A program made the position numbers and the translations under genes. Under the pieces are notes generated by a model, which ran no database searches, was not told where the DNA came from, and worked only from the letters and a program-made list of their open reading frames with translations. This document shows, piece by piece, positions 19,045 to 27,562 of a stretch of DNA of 64,000 nucleotides. This stretch comes from Phil1 sp040767925 (GTDB taxonomy: Bacteria; Bacillota; Clostridia; Christensenellales; CAG-138): NCBI GenBank assembly GCA_040767925.1, contig JAXGNN010000001.1:1364001-1428000 (forward strand), given 5' to 3'. Each line of letters opens with the position of its first letter. Position 1 is the first letter of the stretch.

Positions 19045-19959
19045 ATGGGCGCACCCGTGCTCCTCATCATGGCTGCCGGCATGGGCAGCCGCTACGGCGG
19101 ACTGAAGCAGATGGACCCCGTCGACGCGTACGGCAACCTCATCATCGATTTCTCCATCTACGACGCGCTGCGCGCGGGCTTCGGGGAGATCGTGTTCCTC
19201 ATCAAGCGCGAAATCGAGCGGGACTTCCGCGAGGGGGTCGGCAATCGGGCCGCCCGACGCGCGAAGATCGGCTACGCTTTTCAGGAGCTCGACAAGGTCC
19301 CTTCGGGCGTCAGGATCCCGGAGGGGCGCGTGAAGCCCCTCGGCACCACGCACGCCGTACTCTGCGCGAGGGAGGCCGTGGCGGGGCGGCCGTTCGCCGT
19401 CGTCAACGCGGACGATTTTTACGGCGCGGAGGCGTTTTCCATCCTCGCGGGCTTCCTTAGGGAGCCGCGCGACAAAAACGAGCACGCGGCCGTGGGCTAC
19501 CGGGTCGAGAACACGCTCACCGACTTCGGCGCGGTCACGCGCGGCGTGTGCGAGGTGGACGGAAACGGGTACCTCACCGACATCGCGGAGCGCATGAAGA
19601 TCATTCGGACCGGAAACGGAGCGGCCTACATCGGCGAGGACGGGAAGGAAGTGCCTATCCCGCGCGGCACGACGGTTTCTATGAACTGCTGGGCGTTCAA
19701 CGAGGGCATATTCGACAAATTCCAAAACCGCTTCGAGCGCGATCTCGCGCCCGGGCTTGAAAGAAACCCGCTCAAGTACGAGGACCTCCTGCCCATGGCC
19801 GTGTGCGAAGCGATCCAAGGCGGGGAAACGAGCGTCAAAGTCATCCCCACGCGCGAGAGCTGGTTCGGCGTGACCTACCGGGAGGATAAGCCGGGGGTCG
19901 AGGCGAGTCTCGCGGCGCTCAAGGCGCGGGGGCTTTATCCCGAGAAGCTTTGGGAATAG
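19045..19959 (+). CDS. Sugar-phosphate nucleotidyltransferase-like protein
   Basis: The 304-residue protein starts MGAPVLLIMAAGMGSRYGGLKQMDP. This is the G-x-G-x-R nucleotide-binding loop of GT-A-fold nucleotidyltransferases, slightly altered (AAGMGSRYGGLKQ). VVNADDFYG, an N-x-DD metal site, lies near 125. Enzymes of this fold join NTP to a sugar phosphate or phosphocholine. The shortened C-terminus lacks a clear left-handed beta helix. No sugar-pathway gene is adjacent, so the activated sugar is unknown. It has a good GGAGG ribosome site and begins a plus-strand series. Confidence 0.85.
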   Translation: MGAPVLLIMAAGMGSRYGGLKQMDPVDAYGNLIIDFSIYDALRAGFGEIVFLIKREIERDFREGVGNRAARRAKIGYAFQELDKVPSGVRIPEGRVKPLGTTHAVLCAREAVAGRPFAVVNADDFYGAEAFSILAGFLREPRDKNEHAAVGYRVENTLTDFGAVTRGVCEVDGNGYLTDIAERMKIIRTGNGAAYIGEDGKEVPIPRGTTVSMNCWAFNEGIFDKFQNRFERDLAPGLERNPLKYEDLLPMAVCEAIQGGETSVKVIPTRESWFGVTYREDKPGVEASLAALKARGLYPEKLWE

Positions 19960-20037
19960 GCGCGTACAAAGCGCGCAATCGCAAAAAAGCGGCGCGGCCG
20001 TTTTGTGAATCCCTATCGGATGAAAGGAGTATTTGGT

Positions 20038-20997
20038 ATGGAAGCATCGTCCGTGCGCAAACGCGAACCTCTCACCCCGGGGCAGAGAAGGAAGCGCCTG
20101 AGGAGGATCCTCATTTCTTTGGGCCTGTTGGTCGCGCTCACGCTGATCGTATGGCTGGGGGGCAACTACCTGTGGAACTACTATTTGCAGCCGCGCGCCT
20201 CGCAGAAGGAGGCCTACGAGAGGGCGCAGCTCGCGCTTGAAGGGAACGACGCCGCGGCCGCCATCGAGGCGCTCGCGCACGCGGGGGAACGCGAAGCGCT
20301 CGGCAGCTTTTTCCTCTCGCCGCGCGGCGGCCTCGCGCAATACCAGGGTGCGGACGACCAGCGCCTCGCGCTGCAGCTGGAACTCCTCCAAAGCGCCGCA
20401 GTGGGCGACGTCGTCTACTGGGGACGCTACGAGCAGAACACCAACCCGCTCGACGGACGCGAGGCGATCGCCTGGCGGGTGGTCGCGCGGGAGGGGAACG
20501 CGCTCACGCTCATCTCGCTCTACGGGCTCGACTGCAAGCCGTTTCAGAACACCCATCTGCCCGTGAGCTGGGCGACCTGCACGCTGCGGGAATGGCTCAA
20601 CGAGGCGTTCTACCAGGCCGCCTTCCTCGGCTCCGAGCGGCTGATGATGGCGCAGCACGAGAACGCGGACGAGGCGAACCCCGTTTTCGGCACCACGGGC
20701 GGCAAGACCGTGCGGGACATGGTTTATGTGCCGAGCATTTCGGAAGCGCTCGCGTGGTTTTCAAGCGACGCGGATCGGATCACCAGGAGCACCGCCTACG
20801 CCAAGGCCTGGGGCGCCAACTACCGCGAGGAAACCTGCTGGTACTGGCTGCGCAACCCGGGGGACAACGAATTCCGCAAGGCCATCGTGCACAACGACGG
20901 CTCGATCTATTACGAGGGATATATGGTGACGCTCTCCACCACGGCGACCATACGCCCCGTCGTCAACGTCGACCTTTCGGGCAAGGTCAAAGGCTAA
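20038..20997 (+). CDS. Membrane-anchored DUF6273 protein
   Basis: 319 residues. A basic N-terminus (RRKRLRRI) is followed by one membrane segment (about 25-46), so the bulk lies outside the cell. The extracellular part begins with a short helical stretch (ERAQLALEGNDAAAAIEAL), followed by a DUF6273 domain with VYWGRYEQN, IAWRVVAREGN, STAYAKAWGAN, WYWLRNPGD and the closing IRPVVNVDLSG. DUF6273 is widespread in Clostridia, usually on surface proteins, and has no proven activity. Start: ATG at 20038 has AAAGGAG at 20023-20029; an upstream in-frame ATG (20005) lacks a ribosome site. Confidence 0.85.
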   Translation: MEASSVRKREPLTPGQRRKRLRRILISLGLLVALTLIVWLGGNYLWNYYLQPRASQKEAYERAQLALEGNDAAAAIEALAHAGEREALGSFFLSPRGGLAQYQGADDQRLALQLELLQSAAVGDVVYWGRYEQNTNPLDGREAIAWRVVAREGNALTLISLYGLDCKPFQNTHLPVSWATCTLREWLNEAFYQAAFLGSERLMMAQHENADEANPVFGTTGGKTVRDMVYVPSISEALAWFSSDADRITRSTAYAKAWGANYREETCWYWLRNPGDNEFRKAIVHNDGSIYYEGYMVTLSTTATIRPVVNVDLSGKVKG

Positions 20998-21028
20998 GGC
21001 AGCGCATCACACAACCGGAGGAAACCGC

Positions 21029-21658
21029 TTGAGGACCATACTGTGCTACGGCGACTCGCTCACCTGGGGCTATACCCCCGTTTCGGGCGCGCGCTATCCG
21101 AGGGACGTCCGCTGGACGGGCGTGCTCGCGCGCGAGCTTGGGGCCTGCTATGAGATCATCGAGGAAGGACTCAACGGCCGCACCACCGCCTTCGACGTTT
21201 TCTATAACCCCAACCTCAACGGCGCGGCGCATCTGGAGACGGAGCTTCTGACGCACGCGCCGCTCGACCTCGTGATCCTCATGCTCGGCACCAACGACCT
21301 CGTGCTCAGGCGTACCGCGTGGGAGGCTTCGCGCGGCGCGTCACGGCTCGTTTCCATCGTCCGGGGGAACCCCGGCTGCTTTTTGGATGGGGAGCCGCGC
21401 GCGCTGCTCGTCGCCCCGCCGCACATCGGCGAGAACATCGCCCGGGTGGACATGTCCCCCCTCGCCGAAACCGGCTGTGAGGAGGCGAAGAAGTTCGCCC
21501 CTCTGTACCTGCTCGTCGCCCGGAAGAACGACTGCCATTTCCTCGACGCGGGCGCCATCGCGGAGCCCGGCAAGCTCGACGCGGTACATTTCGATGAAGC
21601 CGGCCACCGCCTTTTCGGCGAGGCCGTTGCAAAAAAAGTGAGGAGCATATTCAAATGA
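21029..21658 (+). CDS. SGNH/GDSL hydrolase
   Basis: A 209-residue cytoplasmic-looking esterase or acetylhydrolase. Block I is YGDSLTWGY with the nucleophilic serine. ERW-type active-site neighbours include GLNGRTTAFD, LMLGTNDL carries the block III asparagine, and the C-terminal DAVHFDEAGHRLFGEAV holds the Asp and His. No signal peptide. Start is TTG at 21029 with GGAGG about 7 nt before; no internal ATG keeps block I. Its TGA overlaps the next ATG (ATGA at 21655), so it is coupled to the beta-lactamase-fold hydrolase. Confidence 0.9.
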   Translation: MRTILCYGDSLTWGYTPVSGARYPRDVRWTGVLARELGACYEIIEEGLNGRTTAFDVFYNPNLNGAAHLETELLTHAPLDLVILMLGTNDLVLRRTAWEASRGASRLVSIVRGNPGCFLDGEPRALLVAPPHIGENIARVDMSPLAETGCEEAKKFAPLYLLVARKNDCHFLDAGAIAEPGKLDAVHFDEAGHRLFGEAVAKKVRSIFK

Positions 21659-23070
21659 ACTACGACATTGCCGCGCTCGACGCGGCGCTCGAGGCCCGCA
21701 TCCTGAAAAAGAAGCTCCCCGGCGTTTCAGTTTCGATCCGCGGGCGGGAAGGCGTCATCTTCGAGAAGGGCTACGGCTTCGCGGACGTCGAGGCCGGCCG
21801 CGCCATCAACGAGCACACCGTGATGGGCATCGCCTCCATGAGCAAGTCCATGGTGACGCTTTGCCTCGCCATCCTCGGGGCGGAGGGGAAATTCAGCTTC
21901 GACGACCCCGTCGTGAAGTATTTCCCCAAATTCCGCGTGCCCGGCAACCCCGCGGAGGACGTCACCTGCCGCCACCTCGCGATGCACACCTCGGGCATAC
22001 CGCCCATGGAGCCGCTCGAGTGGTCCATCGTGATGAACACGCCCCCGGGGCGCGAGAGCGAATGGCGCAACGAGCTCATGCGCAGCGCCCCCAACAAAAT
22101 GGAAACCATCGACGAGATCGTCGACTACATCGCCGAGGGGCGGCACAAGACGCTCGGCCAGGCGGGCGAGTACATGAGCTACTCGAACGAGGGCTACGCC
22201 ATCCTTTCCTACATCGTCGACATGGCCTCGGGCACGACGCTCGAGGAGTTTTTGAAAGAGCGCGTGTTCGGCCCCCTCGGCATGACGCGCAGCGTGCTCG
22301 ACGTGGACGCCTCCGAAGCGAAGAGGATCGCTTCCGACGGCAACATCACGCGCCTCTACGGCGCGGACGAGAAGGGCAACCTCACCGTGGACGACATCTG
22401 GTCCGTGCTGCCCCCGTTCCGCGGCTGCGGCTGCGTCAAGAGCACGGCGCACGACATGGCGCGCTATTACCAGTGCCTTTCGGACGGCGGCAGGATCGAC
22501 GGCAGGCAGGCCATCCCCGAAACGGCGGTGGAGCTTCTGATTGGCGCGGGCTTCCCCGAGCAGGAGAAGGCGTTCTACTGCTGCGGCCTCAACAAGCGCG
22601 TGAAGCACGGCCACGTGTTCTGCGAGCACGCGGGCGGGCTGCACGGCGTCTCCACCTTCGGCGGGCTTATAAAGGGCGAGGGCTTCGGCGTGAGCGCTTT
22701 GTGCAACAAGGGCGACGAGGATACGGACGACCTCGCGTGGATGATGTACAACATGCTCATCGGGAGGCCGCTCGGGGAGGACCACCGCTGGCTCTATCCC
22801 GCGGGCCGCGATTTCTCCGAGCCGGAGATGATCCTCGGCAGCTATATCTGCTACGAGGGGCAGCCCGTCGTGGTCGAGGTCTATCTCCGGGACGGCAAGC
22901 TCAAGGCGCATAACCCCTACGGCGAGGGCGACATGGTCTATTGCGGCGGCACGTGGTTCACCATCTACCGGGAGGGCAAATACGCCGGCCGTGTGCGCTT
23001 CCTCATCCGCGACGGCAAGGCGTGGGGCGCCATGTTCTATACGCGGATTTACGAAAGGCTGGAGAATTGA
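21655..23070 (+). CDS. Serine hydrolase of the class C beta-lactamase family
   Basis: 471 residues, no signal peptide. The penicillin-binding fold motifs are S61-M-S-K64 (SxxK), Y176-S-N178 (YxN) and H325-A-G327 (HxG in place of KTG), the pattern of the S12/EstB/PbpE-like group. This points to an esterase, D-amino peptidase or amidase rather than a true beta-lactamase. A C-terminal beta-rich extension (about 385-471) resembles the lipocalin-like tail of this group. It is translationally coupled to the SGNH hydrolase, so the two may act on the same acylated or peptide substrate. Confidence 0.87.
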   Translation: MNYDIAALDAALEARILKKKLPGVSVSIRGREGVIFEKGYGFADVEAGRAINEHTVMGIASMSKSMVTLCLAILGAEGKFSFDDPVVKYFPKFRVPGNPAEDVTCRHLAMHTSGIPPMEPLEWSIVMNTPPGRESEWRNELMRSAPNKMETIDEIVDYIAEGRHKTLGQAGEYMSYSNEGYAILSYIVDMASGTTLEEFLKERVFGPLGMTRSVLDVDASEAKRIASDGNITRLYGADEKGNLTVDDIWSVLPPFRGCGCVKSTAHDMARYYQCLSDGGRIDGRQAIPETAVELLIGAGFPEQEKAFYCCGLNKRVKHGHVFCEHAGGLHGVSTFGGLIKGEGFGVSALCNKGDEDTDDLAWMMYNMLIGRPLGEDHRWLYPAGRDFSEPEMILGSYICYEGQPVVVEVYLRDGKLKAHNPYGEGDMVYCGGTWFTIYREGKYAGRVRFLIRDGKAWGAMFYTRIYERLEN

Positions 23071-23119
23071 GCCGAAGGGGCGGCTCCCGCGGCGCTTAAA
23101 ACAGCGTCGCCCGTCGCCG

Positions 23120-23226
23120 GGCGGATATGGAATCCGCCCCTAAATGGACACCGACATGGGCGCGAACATCAAAACGGGGGTGGATATGGTATCCGCCCCC
23201 GCCGGTTTTATCCTGAGTTGCCTCAA
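23120..23226 (-). repeat. Composite 3'-end repeat, copy D (degenerate, two palindromes)
   Basis: Two palindromes lie in tandem: GGCGGATATGGAATCCGCC (23120-23138) and a variant GGTGGATATGGTATCCGCC (23179-23197). Next to the amidohydrolase stop (23227-23229) is a degenerate tract of CTCAATT units. The spacing and order match other copies, but the GC hairpin is eroded. Confidence 0.65.
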
Positions 23227-24852
23227 TTATCTCAATTCCCGCTCGTAGACCACCCTGCCGTCCACCATGGTCATGACCGGGAGGATATCCCGTATTTTTT
23301 CCACGTCGCAGGTGAAGATGTCTTCGTCCAGCACGATGAGGTCGGCGCAGTGGCCGGGCCTGATGCGGCCTTTGACATTCTCCAGGAACTGCGCGTAAGC
23401 CGAGCCCTCGGTGAAAAGGTCGATCGCGAGCGGCACGTCGAGGCATTCCTCCGGGAAGAAGCCGGCCTCGGGCGCGCCCGTGGTGTCCTTGCGGGTGACG
23501 GCGCAGTAGATGCCGAGGAACGGGTTGATCTCCTCCACAGGCCCGTCGGAGCCGAATGCCATGCCCACGCCCTTCTCGTGCATGGTTTTAAAGGGGAGGA
23601 ACCAGCGGTTCATCTCCATCGGGAAGCGCGCCGCGACGGTGTAGGGGTCGGTGTTCAGGAAGATCGGCTGCACGTGGGTGATGACGCCCAGTTGCGCCGT
23701 GCGCTCGATGAGGGGCACGTCGAGGCACTGGTAATGGACGACGGCGTGGCGCAGGCGGTTTTCGCCGTCCGTCAAAACTTTTTCATAGGAATCGAGCACC
23801 ATTTCGATGGCGCGGTCGCCCAGCGCGTGCGTGATGACCTGCATGCCGTTCCCGACGGCCAAGCCGACCATGGAGTCGATCAGCTCGTTGCTCATCGTCT
23901 CGGTGCCATAGTTGCCGGGATCGTCGAGATAGCCCCCGCGCACCACGGCCGTGCGGCCGCCGAGAGAGCCGTCCTTGAAAAGCTTCAAGGGGCCGCGCGT
24001 GAGCATGCCGCCGTATTTGCCGGTTTTGTGCTCGCCCTTAAGATACGCCCTGAATTCGTCGGGGCTGTGGAAGCAGAGCTGGTGCTCGTAGCGAACGGGG
24101 GCCTTTCCCTCGTCGTAGATCTCGTGCATGAGGCGGAAGAACTCCGCGTCCTCCATATAGGGGTTCATGCCGATGTCGTTGGACTGCACGGAGGTCAGGC
24201 CGTGCGAGACGGCGAACTCCATCGCCCGGAGGATCCACGCCTTGAATTCCTCGCGCTCGGGCGGCTTCACCGCGCCCTGGATCGGATAGATGGCGCCTTC
24301 CGCGAAATAGCCGCTGGGGAAGCCGTCCTCCTCGATCCCGAAAAAGCCGTCCTTGTACTGGGGGGCGCCCGGGCCGAGGCCGACGGCCTCGATAACTTTG
24401 GTGTTGGCGGCGGCGACGTGGACGCAGGCCCGGATCAGGACCACCGGGATTTCCGTGGAAATGCGGTCGACGTCGTGCCGGTTGGGGTAACGCTTCTCCC
24501 CCGGGGGAAAGAGGTCCTGGTTCCAGCCGGAGGCGATCATGCCGTTTTTGACCGCGGCGGGATGCTCTTCGATGAACCTGCGGCAGCGCGCCACGATTTC
24601 GTCGATGGAACGGCAGCCGCGAAGGTCCGCCTGGTTGAGGCGCTGTGCCACCATCGAGAGGTGCAGGTGGGAATCGTTCAGGCCGGGGATCACGGTCCTG
24701 CCTCCGCAGTCGTAAACGTCGCATCCGCCCGCGCGCGCGAGAATCTCCTCGTCGGAACCCACGCTTTTGATGACGCCGTCCTCGATCAGCATCGCCTCGG
24801 CGAACCGGTCGCGGCCGAGATAGACCTTCCCGTTGATGATTGCCCTCTTCAT
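23227..24852 (-). CDS. Amidohydrolase family 3 protein (YtcJ-like)
   Basis: A 541-residue metal-dependent hydrolase. A short beta-sandwich (1-55, RAIINGKVYLG) is followed by the TIM-barrel metal motif HLH (H62, H64) in PGLNDSHLHL, then ITHALGDRAIE, a late barrel histidine block, and FGSDGPVEEINPFLGIYCAV with the catalytic Asp. The C-terminus GRIRPGHCADLIVLDEDIF is typical. YtcJ relatives deacylate or decarbamoylate small molecules such as N-acyl amino acids. It is divergent from the liv-rocB operon and could be a catabolic partner of it. Confidence 0.92.
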   Translation of the reverse strand: MKRAIINGKVYLGRDRFAEAMLIEDGVIKSVGSDEEILARAGGCDVYDCGGRTVIPGLNDSHLHLSMVAQRLNQADLRGCRSIDEIVARCRRFIEEHPAAVKNGMIASGWNQDLFPPGEKRYPNRHDVDRISTEIPVVLIRACVHVAAANTKVIEAVGLGPGAPQYKDGFFGIEEDGFPSGYFAEGAIYPIQGAVKPPEREEFKAWILRAMEFAVSHGLTSVQSNDIGMNPYMEDAEFFRLMHEIYDEGKAPVRYEHQLCFHSPDEFRAYLKGEHKTGKYGGMLTRGPLKLFKDGSLGGRTAVVRGGYLDDPGNYGTETMSNELIDSMVGLAVGNGMQVITHALGDRAIEMVLDSYEKVLTDGENRLRHAVVHYQCLDVPLIERTAQLGVITHVQPIFLNTDPYTVAARFPMEMNRWFLPFKTMHEKGVGMAFGSDGPVEEINPFLGIYCAVTRKDTTGAPEAGFFPEECLDVPLAIDLFTEGSAYAQFLENVKGRIRPGHCADLIVLDEDIFTCDVEKIRDILPVMTMVDGRVVYERELR

Positions 24853-25407
24853 TGTTCTTGTTCCTCGCGATCGTCCTGGAAAAGTTTGTTTTGCCCGCCG
24901 CCTGCAGGAGCCGGGCGCCGCACTTGCGGGAAGACGCCCCGCCCTTTTCGGCCACGTGCATCATATCACAGCGCCTTGCGCGGCGCAATCCTCCCGGCCG
25001 CCAAAAAATAGCTCTGATTTCCGCGCTGTAAGATGAAAAAGAGGAGCGGCGGCCCGCTCTCCCGCTTCCGCCGTCGCCGCGCCGGGGAATGTGACGCCAT
25101 GCAGGGGAGGAAATATAGCTTGCAATTCTCAAAGCGCTATGTATAATAGAGTCATGTTGCGGCCGAAATATGGTACATGCGTTTCGGCGGCGCACCCATC
25201 GGGCTTATAGCCATCTGAGAGCCGGCGAACGGCACCCCGAAAAACTGTTTTTTAGACATATGCGGTAAATGATCGTTTTGCGGCAAACTGCGGAATGTAT
25301 GCGACGGCGAGAAGCATCCGGATGGAATGCTTCTGAGAGGCGCGGAGCTTCGCCTTATGACCGACTGATTGCGCGTTTTTAGATATCACAAAAAAGGAGG
25401 AAAACCA
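24853..25407 (+). other. Long intergenic region with structured livJ leader
   Basis: No gene is seen in these 555 bases. After the promoter at 25120-25147 comes a leader of about 250 nt. It holds stem GCCGAAA/TTTCGGC (25162-25188), a hairpin GCCG-CGGC inside CGGG/CCCG (25199-25240), then a run of six T near 25248, and a perfect 8-bp stem AGAAGCAT/ATGCTTCT (25310-25334). It does not match the T-box, TPP, SAM, glycine, cobalamin or ykkC consensus sequences that I could compare by eye. It may be an attenuating leader. Confidence 0.45.
25120..25147 (+). promoter_or_regulatory. Promoter of the livJHMGF-rocB operon
   Basis: TTGCAA (25120-25125), a 16-nt spacer and a perfect TATAAT (25142-25147). 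It implies a 5' leader of about 250 nt. Confidence 0.7.
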
Positions 25408-26574
25408 ATGAACAGAAAAGTTACGGCCGTTGCACTCGCGTGTATGATCCTGCTCTCCCTGACGGTGTGGGGCTGCGGCACGAAGACCGGCGGAGAAGAC
25501 ACGATTAAAATCGGATGGTACGGCCCTCTGACCGGCCCGCAGGCCGTGTGGGGCACGGCCGAATTGAACGGCGCGAAGATGGCCGCCGAGGAGATCAACG
25601 ACGCCGGCGGCGTGCTCGGCAAGAAGATCGAGATCATCGGCTACGACACGAAGGCCGAGTCTCAGGAAGCGGTCAACGCCGTCAAGCGCCTGGTCGGGCA
25701 GGATAAGGTCGTCGCGATCCTCGGGCCGAACTCGAGCGGAAGCGCCATCGCGGCCAACCCCATCCTGGAGGAGTACAAGATCCCCGCCGTTGCGACGGTC
25801 GCGACCAACCCCAAGGTGACGGTGCTCGATGGGAAGGTCAACCCCTTCCACTTCCGGGTCTGCTTCATCGATCCCTATCAAGGCGCTGTCGCTGCCGGCT
25901 TCTCGTACGACGTGCTGCAGGGGAAAACCGCCGCCATCATGTATGACGTGAGCAGCGAGGGCTCCGAGGGCATCGTGGAGTTTTTCGAGGCCGCCTTCAT
26001 CAAGAAGGGCGGCACCATCGTCGCCAAGGAAGTGTTCCGCGGCGGTGATGTCGACTTCAGACCCCAGCTGAGCAAAATCAAGGAAGCCAACCCCGACGTC
26101 ATCTTCCTGCCGGTCGCCTACAAGGAAGTCGCCCTGTGCACGACGCAGGCGAGGGACCTCGGGATCACGGTGCCGTTCATGGGAACCGACCTGTGGCCTT
26201 CCGAAGATCTGCTGACCATGGCGGGCGCCGCCGTGGAGGGATGCTATTTTGTTAACCACATGGATCTTGACGACCCGTCGGTGGCAGAATACAGGGAGAA
26301 GTACGAAGAGAAGTACGGCATACCGGCGGAGGTCAACATCTTCCTCGTCCACGACGCGCTGCACATGGTGGTCGACGCGATCAAGCGGGCGGGCGTCGCC
26401 GATCCGGTGAAGATCGCCGAGGCGCTCGAAACGACCGACATTCCCGGGCTGACCGGAAGGATCGTCATCAACAAGGACACCCACGACCCCGAGGGGAAAG
26501 AGGCGGCCATCATTAAAATCGAAAACGGAAAGTTCGTTTTCACGCAGAGGTATTCGCCCGAGGATGTCCAGTGA
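25408..26574 (+). CDS. livJ: ABC transporter substrate-binding lipoprotein, branched-chain amino acid type
   Basis: 388-residue precursor. The signal MNRKVTAVALACMILLSLTVWGC ends in a slightly unusual lipobox, with the lipidated Cys at 23. The mature part is a Peripla_BP_6 domain: IKIGWYGPLTGPQAVWG, VLGKKIEIIGYDTKAES, and a cleft region with TDLWPSEDLL. It delivers ligand to LivHM. The family binds branched-chain amino acids but also amides, urea and aromatic acids, so the ligand is open. The ATG at 25408 has a perfect AAGGAGG. A 13-bp hairpin follows the gene before livH. Confidence 0.93.
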   Translation: MNRKVTAVALACMILLSLTVWGCGTKTGGEDTIKIGWYGPLTGPQAVWGTAELNGAKMAAEEINDAGGVLGKKIEIIGYDTKAESQEAVNAVKRLVGQDKVVAILGPNSSGSAIAANPILEEYKIPAVATVATNPKVTVLDGKVNPFHFRVCFIDPYQGAVAAGFSYDVLQGKTAAIMYDVSSEGSEGIVEFFEAAFIKKGGTIVAKEVFRGGDVDFRPQLSKIKEANPDVIFLPVAYKEVALCTTQARDLGITVPFMGTDLWPSEDLLTMAGAAVEGCYFVNHMDLDDPSVAEYREKYEEKYGIPAEVNIFLVHDALHMVVDAIKRAGVADPVKIAEALETTDIPGLTGRIVINKDTHDPEGKEAAIIKIENGKFVFTQRYSPEDVQ

Positions 26575-26593
26575 TTAGTTGCTAAACGGTTCT

Positions 26594-26635
26594 TTGAAGC
26601 AGGGAAGACTACATCCTTAGTTTTCCCTGCTTCAA
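26594..26635 (+). promoter_or_regulatory. Intercistronic stem-loop between livJ and livH
   Basis: A perfect 13-bp stem TTGAAGCAGGGAA / TTCCCTGCTTCAA with a 16-nt loop and no T-run after it. Such structures after binding-protein genes typically stabilise the upstream mRNA or partly stop transcription, which gives more binding protein than permease. Confidence 0.7.
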
Positions 26636-26660
26636 TCATAACGGTGAGGAGGAGAACACC

Positions 26661-27545
26661 ATGTCCCAGTTTTTACAGCAGCTGGTAAACGGCCTGTCGA
26701 TCGGCAGTGTCTACGCGCTCATGGCGGTCGGCTATTCGCTCGTTTACAGCATCATGAACTTCAGCAATTTCGCCCACGGCGGCGTCATCATGCTCGGCGC
26801 CTACTTCGGCTATTTTTATCTCACCACGATAAAGCTGCCTTTTTCATTCGCATTTATCGTTGCGGCGCTGACGACGTGCCTCGTGGCGGTCATCATCGAA
26901 AGCTTCGCCTACAGGCCGCTTCGGGCGAGAAAGGCCCCGTTCCTGTATTTCATCATTTCCGCCATGGGGGTTTCGATTTTCCTCGAGAATCTCATAATCG
27001 CCATTCCTTCCATCGGCCCGAATTTCAGGACCTACCCCGCGATCTTCCCGCCCGAGCCCATCTCGCTGGGAAGCGTCACCATCGGAAGGATTGATTTCGT
27101 TATGTTCATCATATCCGCCGTCTGCCTCCTCTTCCTGATCTTCTTCATCGACCACACGAAGATCGGCAAGGCGATCCAGGCGACCGCCTACAATCCCAAG
27201 GCCAGCGCCCTGATGGGGATCAACACCAACCTCGTCGTCGTGATCGTCTTCGCGCTCGGCGGCTTTTTCGCCGGCATCGCGGGCGTGCTGTTCGGCATGA
27301 AATACACGGTCTATCCCCAGATCGGCCTTATCACGAACAAATCCTTCATCGCAGCGGTGTTCGGCGGGCTCGGGAGCCTGCCGGGGGCGGTAGTCGGCTC
27401 GGTGCTGCTGGGGATCATTGAGACCCTGACGGCCGGATACCTGTCCTCCCAGTTCCGGGACCTGATCGCGTTCGTGTTGCTTCTGGGCATACTGATCGTG
27501 CGTCCCACGGGGCTGATGGGCAAGGCCACCGAAGACAAGGCTTAA
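26661..27545 (+). CDS. livH: Branched-chain amino acid-type ABC transporter permease LivH
   Basis: A 294-residue membrane protein with about eight hydrophobic segments. It starts with the family's LVNGLSIGSVYALMAVGYSLVYSIMNF and contains KAIQATAYNPKASALMGIN, the coupling-helix (EAA-like) region, and AAVFGGLGSLPGAVVGSVLLG near the end. It forms the channel with LivM. A GGAGGAG site precedes the ATG; 17 nt separate it from livM. Confidence 0.95.
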   Translation: MSQFLQQLVNGLSIGSVYALMAVGYSLVYSIMNFSNFAHGGVIMLGAYFGYFYLTTIKLPFSFAFIVAALTTCLVAVIIESFAYRPLRARKAPFLYFIISAMGVSIFLENLIIAIPSIGPNFRTYPAIFPPEPISLGSVTIGRIDFVMFIISAVCLLFLIFFIDHTKIGKAIQATAYNPKASALMGINTNLVVVIVFALGGFFAGIAGVLFGMKYTVYPQIGLITNKSFIAAVFGGLGSLPGAVVGSVLLGIIETLTAGYLSSQFRDLIAFVLLLGILIVRPTGLMGKATEDKA

Positions 27546-27562
27546 GAAAAAGGGGCGAACAT

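Noticed and set aside
21655..23070. Reading the serine hydrolase as an antibiotic-resistance beta-lactamase
   Set aside because: No signal peptide, HxG instead of KTG, and an extra C-terminal domain fit the esterase or D-peptidase branch.
25148..25407. livJ leader considered as ykkC/guanidine, SAM, glycine riboswitch or T-box
   Set aside because: None of the invariant sequence blocks of those classes is present; left as unassigned structure.
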